Shown here: positions 36,261-45,184 of the stretch, in pieces
Layout of the letters: every line of letters begins with the position of its first letter
Numbering within the stretch: the stretch's first letter is position 1
Source of the DNA: Papaver somniferum
Lineage: Eukaryota > Streptophyta > Magnoliopsida > Ranunculales > Papaveraceae
Assembly: GCF_003573695.1 (NCBI RefSeq)
Contig: NC_039368.1
Location: 10,811,860 to 10,875,859 of the forward strand
Direction of reading: 5' to 3'
Length of the DNA: 64,000 bases
Translations under genes and position numbers: made by a program
Notes under the pieces: generated by a model
Database searches by the model: none
What the model saw: only the letters and a program-made list of their open reading frames with translations
What the model was told of the DNA's origin: nothing

Positions 36261-36904
36261 CATTCATTTAAAAAATATGGATTAACTTGTTTTGATTCAA
36301 ATTTGTATTCAGGCTGATGTCATTGCAGGAGATGAGTTGGACGCTGCAAAAATGATAAATGCTGAACTGCAAAAGATTGATGTCGAAGCGCAACACTTGT
36401 TCATCCCAATGCTGAATGAGAAAGAACATTTCACATTGCTTCACCTTGACATCCATGGAAGAACTTGGACACACTACAATTCTCGCATAGGTTCTTCAAA
36501 CTATTTAAAAGAATCTCAAATGATGGAGGAAAGAATAAATCATCTCTTTCAAGTTCAAATTCAAAGTACTAGTATGGATGACGTTGATGTCGTCGTTCAA
36601 TCAGATTGTCCACAACAGTGCGAAAGGTAGGTCGTTAACTCTTTGAACTGAGATTATAACATACAAACTGAAACGAAGTTGAACCGACATTACATTTTTT
36701 TTCCAGATCGTTAAACTGACATTACATATTCTTTTGTCTTGCAGTGATGATTCGATGATGTATGTTATCTACTACATGGAATGGGCAATGACAGACGGTT
36801 ACTCCTTTGAAGGCAAAGTTACTATTGGAGTGGAGATGGGCACAAGACGAATCAATCTGTCATATGAAATCCTAACTGATGAGAATAGCTGCTGGAAAGT
36901 TTGA
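33584..36904 (+). pseudogene. Ulp1-like (C48) protease gene of the MULE, broken
   Basis: Exons with GT-AG borders: 33584-34485, 34594-34728, 34953-35713, 35828-about 36010, about 36312-36628 and about 36745-36904; the 5' start is uncertain (ATG at 32707 is possible). The N-terminal part is an uncharacterised domain typical of transposon Ulp1 proteins (TDANHLAVIF region), followed by a Lys/Glu linker and a coiled coil (35050-35220). The last exons resemble the Ulp1 fold: HFTLLHLDIHGRTWTHYNS holds the His/Asp region and CPQQ precedes the site of the catalytic Cys. That Cys is replaced: where DCG is expected the sequence reads DSM, then MYVIYYMEW. In-frame stops at 34168, 35451 and 35508 and a stop/shift near 35954 show that it is a pseudogene. 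The family removes SUMO-like modifiers; this copy cannot. Confidence 0.8.
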
Positions 36905-37012
36905 TGTGTTTAGGTTGTTTAGAATTTTTTTATTAATGTGGTTCATTTGGTAGTACTTTTTTTTTGTTGAACTATGTCTTCGCATACAGTTGTGATCTGT
37001 GGATTCGTCTTA

Positions 37013-37590
37013 CACTACGGGAAAAATCATCATTGACGACACAAGATAAGACTTGCAGTACCCCTACGACAACTCCATTTCATGCATTGTGGAACGGGGG
37101 TATTGTATAAAGTCCAAGTTTTTCTACAATGGTTGACAAGTGTTGTAAAGGGTGATGTGATTCATGGTTCGACAACAGTTTGTCAATGTTGTGATTCTCT
37201 TTCGATTTTTTTTGATAACCTAACACAACTCTTGCTTGTATTGTAGAACAATCGTGGACAACATAAGTAGCATATCGTAGAAACATATGCAACAACAATT
37301 ACCAGTATAGTCATAATGTCTAACACAACACCCTTAAGGATTGTAATATTTAAATTAACAACTTCTTTTTTCAGTAGATGAATACTAAAATACAACTTTT
37401 GTTTGGAGTTGTGTGCATAATACTATTTTGAAAAAAAAAATTAGGGCCGAAACCGAATTGCCGAAAATAATTCACATTCGCATTAACGTACCAGTGTAAC
37501 ACATTTACATTCATTCAAGTTAACCTGCTAGTCTTAAACACACATTCAAAAAATGGCAGTGATATAGATGTTTGTTACAAAAGTGGAGTT
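37013..37590 (-). repeat. 3' subterminal region of CACTA B
   Basis: Reverse complement of the A segment about 19050-19742. It shares TGAATGTAAATGTGTTACAC, CGGCAATTCGGTTTC, a long T run, GTTATG/CACACAAC and the repeated ACAAC/GTTGT words up to the TIR. Confidence 0.8.
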
Positions 37591-37734
37591 TCCAAAACAC
37601 ACTCTAAAAAGATTAGGATGTATATGAGAACATTCACCCTAGTATGCAACTGTGCTGATTCGAATTTGGAATCGTGTAACTTCTCACCATTGACTTGCTG
37701 GTATCAGTGATGAGAATCCCAGGCAAACACAAAC

Positions 37735-37859
37735 CTTTCGTGCCCATCACCATCAAGAGGAGATGCTTAGTTTACAGAAAAAACCATTTAAGCAACAGCA
37801 GCTGCTGCAAAATGTTGTGCACCAATAATCTTTCCGTTACATAAGTTGTTACTTGTTGC
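37735..37859 (-). pseudogene. Captured subtilase (SBT2-like) fragment
   Basis: On the minus strand the frame reads ATSNNLCNGKIIGAQHFAAA and, after two stops, ASPLDGDGH. Plant subtilisin-like serine proteases of the SBT2 type have CN(G/R)KIIGAQHFA followed by a stretch ending in ASPLDGDGHG, where the H is the catalytic histidine. Here the H is kept but the next residue is E. Signal peptide, Asp and Ser regions are missing. Two in-frame stops make it non-functional. The overlapping frame at 37772-38032 (beginning MNMAWRSGLQSPMRSR) shows no domain I know. Confidence 0.55.
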
Positions 37860-38849
37860 TGCGGCACCACATCCTTCAGATTTTGTGAAAAGTCATGCAC
37901 TATCAGTTGACATTCCGTAGACAAACTAAGAATATCTCGGCACCAAGGCTCAATGACATGCGGTGTCTGTATTGGAGCTGCATCTCTTGAACGCATAGGA
38001 GATTGTAAACCAGATCTCCAAGCCATGTTCATCCAGTTAAGATTATGGACTTTGAACTCGAGACCATGCCTGCTGGTGTTCTAAATCTCTAGCATGAATG
38101 GCATCCCTGCACAACCAGAAAAGGTCACGCTCAAACAAACATATCACAATTTTAAAACCCATATTTGCACTTGACCAACCATTAACAAAGAAACTGCAAC
38201 AGGGTTAAGGCATGCAATAATAAAAAAGTGAAGGAAATAAAAAATATTCCACGAAAACTTTGTAATGTCATTGTCTCACACAAGCCATAAGCGAGAGATG
38301 AAGTTGAAACAAACTCGAGCTTAAGCTAATAAGCTCACTAGAGCTGAAAATGTAACAGTTTTGTGAAAGTACTGCAAGGTTAATGTTTATAATTTTTAGC
38401 TACTCTAAAATATTCAGACTTAAATCTTCTTCTGAAACAAACAAATTTATTTGCTTTATAGATGACACACATATGTTCATAGTATTTAAAAAACGACAGG
38501 GTAGAAAAGAGCAACTGCGCCTCAATTAAAAAACAGGCAGTGCCTCTCTCAATAGTTAGAAGATGTCAATACCATAGGCTATAATTATGGATTGTTAGAC
38601 TCAATCCATGGACAATCAATAAAAAGACACATTCACTACTTAAAATCAAATGCACCTACAAAAAAATAAAACATGGAATTCATGTATGTGTGTGAACGAA
38701 GAACATAGTACAACTACAAATGATGTGATATACGACATTTTAAAATGATGAAAAAAATAAACTGCACTTCCAAAATCTACTCAAAGAATTATACCAACTA
38801 ACATAGCCAGTGAATACAAACAAAATAAGTATGCGGGCGAGCAACAAAC

Positions 38850-38933
38850 CTGCTTGTGCATCGGTGCTCCACCATATGCAACAGCGACTTTAACACCAGT
38901 CTGATAAGAGAACGTTTTCGCTTCATCATGTAT
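38850..38933 (-). pseudogene. Captured DEAD-box RNA helicase exon (DDX3/DED1 type)
   Basis: A complete 84-base exon with an acceptor (TTCCTGTAG) and a donor (GTTTGT) encodes IHDEAKTFSYQTGVKV and AVAYGGAPMHKQ, uninterrupted. This is the stretch around motif Ia of the plant DDX3/DED1-like helicases (the RH11/RH37/RH52 group), where YGGAP is the landmark. The catalytic DEAD and Walker motifs are not present nearby. The exon is in sense orientation behind the shared leader. The upstream exon 39062-39242 may be from the same gene. Confidence 0.8.
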
Positions 38934-39061
38934 CTACAGGAACACAAAACCAAAAATGAGTAATTAGAAATTAGAAAAGTGTATCTACATCACTAATAAC
39001 AATCATTAAACAGAAACTCAAACAAAGAACTTAGCAATTTTCACCCGGCAAGACAACTCTC

Positions 39062-39242
39062 TAGATACCCTCCTCTCCTCCTTTAATTTCAGTAGCACTT
39101 AATTCGGCAAATTTGTCAGCAACATCAAATGGGTTTGGCTCATAAGTCATTCTCCCACCACCACCACTACTACCACCACCACTAGCACTCCATCTACCTC
39201 GTCCTCCACTAGCACCACCTCTAGGTCTAACTCAGGCGGTAC
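39062..39242 (-). pseudogene. Captured RGG-rich exon, probably from the same helicase gene
   Basis: After an acceptor (GCAATTTCAG) one frame reads PRGGASGGRGRWSASGGGSS, continues GGGGRMTYEPNPFDVADKF and then AELSATEIKGG, and stops at TAG (39061-39063). DDX3-type plant helicases have a Gly/Arg-rich N-terminal region followed by an NPF motif, so this would be the exon before the one at 38850-38933. This link is inference; the frame does not start at the acceptor without a stop. Confidence 0.4.
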
Positions 39243-39348
39243 CTGAAATTGCAAATCAAACACCATTATGTTAAAACAATGACAAAGAAAAAAAAAAGTA
39301 AAAACACAAAGTGAAAAATCCCAAACATTATACACAAATAATACTTAC

Positions 39349-39510
39349 AATCCAAATATTGTCAACACCACCAAGTACAGCAGCAGGAAGCTTTGATCTA
39401 AAAGGATTCCAGACTTTGTACCCAATCACTTTACTACCACCTTTCATTCCACCACTACCACGACCTCCTCCTTTGCTTCCTCCTATGCCTCTACCACCAC
39501 CACGGCCTCT
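39349..39510 (-). pseudogene. FIB: Captured fibrillarin exon
   Basis: The minus-strand frame is uninterrupted for 54 codons up to a donor (GTAAGTATT). It reads [20 protein letters not shown], then GMKGGSKVI, then [20 protein letters not shown] and DNIWI. Fibrillarin, the nucleolar methyltransferase of box C/D snoRNPs, has a Gly/Arg-rich N-terminus ending GGSKV and, about 45 residues later, [28 protein letters not shown] sequence. The part between is missing, so two exon pieces are fused in frame. The SAM-binding domain is absent. It is the first recognisable cargo behind the shared leader. Confidence 0.85.
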
Positions 39511-40480
39511 AATTTTTCAAATCAAACATTCCCATCTCTAATCCTTCCCTAAAATCTCAATTTCAATTTCAGTCACTTGATTCAATTACATCCAAGAACC
39601 CTAATATCTATTTTGGGAAAGAACAGAAACCCTAGCTTCTCTAATCTTCATTAAAACTCACACATCAATCACTAATTATTCCTCATCATACTGTGTTCAC
39701 AAAACCCATCTTGTGAACAAAACATGCTCAAGTCGAACACAACATTCATCTATAGCAGCAGACTCAGCTAACTCCATTCACTTCTTCATTTCTTCATCAC
39801 CAGTTCTGTCATTTACATCCTGAATCTCCAAAACTTGTTGTTTTTGTTCTCAACTGATGGCAACAGTTAACACCACCAGTTACATTCATCTATAGCAGCA
39901 ACAGCAGTCTTCAAAACTTCAATATCAAACCGAAACCATGAATATCAACATTATACTTCTTCATCTGAACCCTAACAACAAGCACACAACCACACAATTA
40001 CCACAAAACCCATCTTCTTATGATTGCAATCGAGCTCAGCTTCCCCTTTAATCAATTCAAATCTTCAAATCTATCACAGAATCATACATCCAACACAAAC
40101 CCTAGCTCTGATTTTATCAATCCTCCAACACAATAGAACCCTAGTTCTTCATAAATCTGCTCATGTCTTCTATCTATCTGAGGGAATCAATCGAACCCAT
40201 CTCTGTTTTCAGTTGAAGCTCAAAAACCCTCATTTCGATTTCCATCTCCTCCCTGAGTTTTTCATCTGCATCTATGCTTGAATTAACTTCAAAAACTCTT
40301 GTCTTCTCTCAAACAGAACCTCACAGACCAATGGTACCATTTACTGCCAGAATTCATCCAAATCACCCATAGAATTTCACTATTTCGGTTGTGTAACTTG
40401 AATCAGTGATGGGGTTGATTAGAATTTGGTTCACATCTGGATTTGATTAGTTGCTACTATTGACTGTTGCGGATGAGAGA
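39511..40480 (-). other. Front part of CACTA B cargo, UTR-like
   Basis: On the minus strand this stretch is rich in AGGGTTT and GAAGATTTGAA words and short runs typical of plant 5' UTRs and first introns. It differs from the corresponding part of A. It may be the upstream region of the captured fibrillarin gene. No protein domain was seen. Confidence 0.4.
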
Positions 40481-41430
40481 AATGGGGAGTTAAAGACAGA
40501 GATTGAGAGAAGATGATGAAGAAGAGGGGTCGAGAGAAGAGCAGCGGTGGTGATGGAGCGCCGCCGTCATCTGTGGAGTAGAGGTGTTCTTCAGCGGTGG
40601 TGATTGAGAGAAAAACAGATAGGAATTGGGTTCGAGTGGTTGAAGGAGGGTTATGCTTCGGAAAAAAAAGAAAGAAAAAAAGAGTGAATCCGAATGAAAA
40701 TGATGGACGGTTGAGATTGTATTTGAGATGCTCATACGGATTAAGAAAATATCTTGACGGTTGAGATTGTATTTAGGATGCTCATGCGGATTGAGAAGTA
40801 TGTGTTTCATTTTGTGCTAATACGAGCTCATGTATTCGGTTTGATTATCAACCTTCGACACGAAAAAAATCCAAAAAAAATATGAATAAATGTAGCACAT
40901 TCTTATCGACATTTTGATATAAAAAATCCAAAAAATGTATAAGAATAAAGTTGAAAAATAAGAAATAAATCCGATAATTAGTGTGTTTCTTTATGCTTTT
41001 GTGCTTTCTCTTTGTGCTTCCGGTTTGAATTTCGACTAGTTACATAGGTCATGAAGTAATTTTGACTAGTCATACATGTCATGAAGTAGTTTTAGTTCAC
41101 ATTAATAGCATGATAATCATCGAAATCGATAAATATGAAGCTCAATGACGATTCAAACTTCAAATGTGGTATAACGACATACAAACTATGAACCAAGAAT
41201 CCCTGAGAGGGTTCTGACTTCAAACTTAGCATGATACATCATCAAAATCGATAAATATGAAGCTCAATGTCGATTCGAACTTCAAACTTGGTATAATGGC
41301 CTATAATCTATGAACCACGAAGCTCTGAGAGGGTTCTGACTTCAAAATTAGCATGAAACATCATCGAAATTGATGAATATGAAGCTCAGTGTCGATCCAA
41401 ACTTCAAGTTCGGTATAACGACAAACTATG
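40480..41430 (-). promoter_or_regulatory. Leader/promoter-like region of CACTA B
   Basis: Inverted counterpart of 15000-15860 in A. It has the same degenerate repeat (TAGCATGATACATCATC..GAAGCTCAATG), CAATCTCAACCGT (twice) and the pyrimidine-rich leader with CCTTCAACCACTCGAAC. It is placed upstream of all recognised cargo in the sense direction. Confidence 0.5.
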
Positions 41431-41439
41431 AACAAGAAG

Positions 41440-43690
41440 TCTGAAATTCCAAAAACGATGAATCCAACCATTTACTTGGTAAGATTCCATGGAAATTTCT
41501 ACGAAACCTAAACACACAAAAACTTGGTAAGAACGATGAATCCATCCATTTACAGTAAGATTCCTTCGGAATATTCTACGAAACCTTACAAACAAACCCT
41601 ATTTCTGCACATTGGATGCAAACCAGACTCCGAGATCGAACCTGGCAGCAGTGGACTACTCTAAGTCAGAAACTTGGTAAGAACGACGAATCCATCGATT
41701 TACAGGTAAGATTCCTTCGGAATATTCTACGAAACCTTAAACAAACCCTATTTCTACATATTGTATGCATACAGGCTCCGAGATCAAACCTGGCCGTGAG
41801 TTGACTACTTAAGTCAGAAACTTGGTAAGAACGACGAATCCATCCATTTACAGGTAAGATTCCTTCGGATATTCTAAGAAACCTTAAACAAACCTATTTC
41901 TGCATATTGTATGCAAACCAGGCTCCGAGATAGAAACCTGGCTGGGAGTGGACTACTCTAAGTCAGAAAACTTGGTAAGAACGACGAATCCATCATTTAC
42001 AGGTAAGATTCCTTCGGAATATTCTACGAAACCTGATAACAAAACCTATTTCTGCATATTAGATGCAAACCAGGCTCCGAGATCGAAAACCTGGCCGTGA
42101 GGGCTACTCTAAGTCAGAAACTTGGTAAGAACGACGAATCCATATTTACAGGTAAGATCTCTTGGGAGTATTCTACGAAACCTTAAACAAACCCTATTTC
42201 TCCATATTGTATGCAAACCAGGCTCCGAGATCGAAATCTGGCCGGGAGTGGACTACTATGAGTCAGAAACTTGGTAAGAACGACGAATCCATCCATTACA
42301 AGTAAGATTCCTTCGGAATTTCTACGAAACCTGTTAAACAAACCCTATTATGCATATTGGATGCAAACAGGCTCCAAGATCGAAAACCTGGCCGCGAGTG
42401 GGACTACTAAGTCAGAACTGGTAAGACGACGAATCCATGATCTACAGGTAAATTCCATCGGAATATATTCTACGAAACCTAAACAAAACCCTATTTCTGC
42501 ATATTGTATGCATACGCCAGGATCCGAGATCGAAACCTGGCCGTGAGTGACTACTATAAGTCAGAAACTTGGTAAGAACGACGAACCATTTTATTTACAG
42601 GTAAGATTCATTCGGCATATCTTCGAAACCTTAAACAAACCGTATTTCTTCATATTGTATGCAAACCAGACTCCGAGATCGAAAAACTGGCCGTTGGGGG
42701 GGAGTAGGACTAATATAAGTCAGAAAACTTGGTAAGAACGACGAATTCATCCATTTACAGATAATATTCCTTCGGAATATTCTACGAAACCTTAAACAAA
42801 CCATATTCTGCATATTGTATGCATACCAGGCTCCGAGATCGAAACCTGGCCAGGAGTGGACTACTCTAAGTCAGAAACTTGTTTTACGAACGACCAATTC
42901 ATTTACAGGTTATATTCTTTCGGAATATTATACGAAACCTTAAAAAAAACCTATTTATGAATATTGCATGCAAACCAGGCTCGAAGATCGAAACCTGGCT
43001 GCGAGTTGACTACTCTAAGTCATAAACTTGGTAAGAACGACGAATCCATCAATTTATAGGTAAGATTCCTTCGGAATATTCTACGAAACCTTAAACAAAC
43101 CGTATTTCTGCATATTGTATGCAAACCAGACTCCGAGATCGAAACCTGGCCGGAAGTAGACTACTATAAGTCAGAAACTTGGTAAGAACGATGAATTCAT
43201 CCATTTACAGATAATATTCCTTCGGAATATTCTACGAAACCTTAAACAAACTATATTTCTGCATATTGTATGCATACCATGCTCCGAGATCGAAACCTGG
43301 CCAGGAGTGGACTATTCTAAGTCATAAGCTTGTTACGAACGACCAATTCATTTACAGGTAATATTCTTTCGGAATATTCTACGAAACCTTAAAAAAAACC
43401 CTATTTATGAATATTGCATGCAAACCAGGCTCGGAGATCGAAACCTGGCTGCGAGTTGACTACTCTAAGTCAGAAACTTGGTAAGAACGACGAATCCATC
43501 AATTTACAGGTAATATTCCTTCGGAATATTCTACGAAACCTTAAACAAACCCTATTTCTCCATATTGTATGCAAACCAGGCTCCGAGATCGAAACTTGGC
43601 CGTGAGTGGACTACTCTAACTCGGAAACTTGGTAAGAACGACGAATCCATCCATTTACAAGTAAGATTCCTTCAGAATATTTTGCGGCTT
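41440..43690 (+). repeat. 151-bp tandem repeat array of CACTA B (about 15 units)
   Basis: Inverted relative to the array in A. The units contain GGCTCCGAGATCGAAACCTG, TTGGTAAGAACGACGAATCC and ATTTACAGGTAAGATTCC, then TTCGGAATATTCTACGAAAC. Unit length varies around 148-151 with many small indels, especially between 41600 and 42700. The words TTTACAGGTAAGATT and ACTTGGTAAGAACG look like splice acceptor/donor pairs, which may matter for transcripts crossing the array. Confidence 0.9.
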
Positions 43691-43799
43691 AGTCACCTGA
43701 GAATTTTTTTGGACATTATATTTTGTTTCACAAGTCTTATAAAGGGTTGTCTTAAAATTAGTATATTAAAGAACCAAAAACTTGACAGAACTTGTGATA

Positions 43800-44190
43800 G
43801 TGTAGGAATGGTTAGTGGTGTAGACTTTCATGCAGGAGGCTGAGGATCAAATCCCCCCATCCTCATTTCTGCCAACTATCTATATTTTTACTTCAACAAC
43901 ACTTATAAGTGTTGTTATGCATTTTTATTAAGAAAAAAAAAACAACCAAAACCTGTGAACGGTAAGGATGGTTGATGAGCTAGACTTCCATGCAGTAGAT
44001 TCATGTTCGAATCTCCCTTCTAATCTCATTTTTTCCAACATTCTATATTTTTACTTCAACAACACTTATAAGTGTTGTTATACGTTTTTATTAAAAAGAA
44101 AAAAGAAAAAAAACAAAACTTGTGAACTGTAAGGATGGTTGATGAGCCAGACTTCCATGCAGTAGATTCATGTTCGAATCTCCCCTCTAA
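43800..44190 (+). repeat. Subterminal module of CACTA B: tRNA-like segments and palindromes
   Basis: Inverted counterpart of 12690-13090. tRNA-like segments lie at about 43804-43857, 43965-44018 and 44129-44186 (GGATGGTTGATGAGC, AGACTTCCATGCAGTAG, TGTTCGAATCTCCC). They alternate with a perfect 22-bp palindrome at 43895-43916 and 44058-44079 (half: AACAACACTTA). Confidence 0.7.
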
Positions 44191-44603
44191 CACTATTTTT
44201 CATCATCATATTTTGGTGTTCTTCAACAACTCTTGTAAAATTGTAATAGGCTTAGTCACTACCTTTATGGAACAGAGTTGTTATAGCTAAATTTAGTCAC
44301 AACGTTTTTGCTTAAGGAGTTGTCGTTTGTTTTCTTAGCGCAACCCCTTGTTTCGTAAGGGTTGGCAGTGATGATATACGACAACTCTTCCTTTGAAACC
44401 AGTTGTAAAACATATGACTTTCTACGATGTTTAGCGAAGAGTTGTAAATCTCCAGTTGTAGATGTATATTTTTCCCGTAGTGAATTAATTAAAATATGAA
44501 CTCTTTTACTGAAAAATGCCTATACTTCAATTTCATGATGGTTGTGTTTGAATATGTTAGCCAAAAATGATTAAATTTGCAGGTTGAAAATGTAACCAGG
44601 CTT

Positions 44604-44834
44604 GGATGAAACTGGTTACATCCTAGCCTGTATAAAACTTCAATTTTTTTGTCAGATTGTAACCAGGCTTGGATGAAACTGGTTACATCAAAGCCTGTAT
44701 AAAAACTGTTTTCAGAGTGTGCAGGTTGACAAAAAATAGTTCTTTCTGTCCATATGTGATGGATGAAATCCAGTTTCATCCTGGCCAAAAATCTCATTTT
44801 TTCCAGAATAGGCAGGATGAAACTGGTTACATCC
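44604..44834. repeat. Palindromic motif cluster near the MURA 3' end
   Basis: Four copies in 230 bases: GGATGAAACTGGTTACATCC at 44604 and 44815, GGATGAAACTGGTTACATCA at 44671, and a form with GGATGAAATCC..GTTTCATCC at 44761. The first two lie in a longer direct repeat that includes TGTAACCAGGCTT. They sit in the spacer just downstream of the transposase gene. Confidence 0.85.
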
Positions 44835-45184
44835 TGTACAATTAAATTTGAATCTTCGCAAACATTCAAATTTTACAGTGAAAAACTGAAGGGAATGTAC
44901 AATTAAACAATCAACATAAGACTAAAAGATATATACTATAAAAATGAAGAGAAATACTTGAAAAAATAATTCCATAAGATATATTTTTATGAACAAAAGA
45001 AACAATCCACGGTAAATACTATTTGCAAAAATATAATTCAAGGTAAATGAATCTTAAATGTGCAACAAGAGGCTGCAGAGAAGAATAAACTAATAAAGAT
45101 ATCATGGTAAACAGCTAATAAAAGATATCATGTTAAAAAGCTGCACAGAAGAAATGAAGGCTGGAGATGTTCTTAAGCAGGTAC

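Larger units (their letters stand above)
37013..44482 (-). mobile_element. CACTA element B (non-autonomous, carries three gene fragments)
   Basis: Both ends keep the full terminus: CACTACGGGAAAAATCATC at 37013 and, reverse complemented, CACTACGGGAAAAATATAC at 44482. In its own orientation (minus strand) it mirrors CACTA A: subterminal module (44190-43800), 151-bp array (about 43690-41440), shared leader (about 41430-40480), cargo (40480-37590) and shared 3' end (37590-37013). Length is 7470 bp. The flanks are TTA at left and AAT at right, so no clean 3-bp duplication is seen. No transposase gene is present. It sits between the two genes of the MULE. Confidence 0.9.

Noticed and set aside
37010..44485. 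3-bp target duplication for CACTA B
   Set aside because: The flanks are TTA and AAT. They do not match, so no duplication is claimed even though the TIRs are intact.
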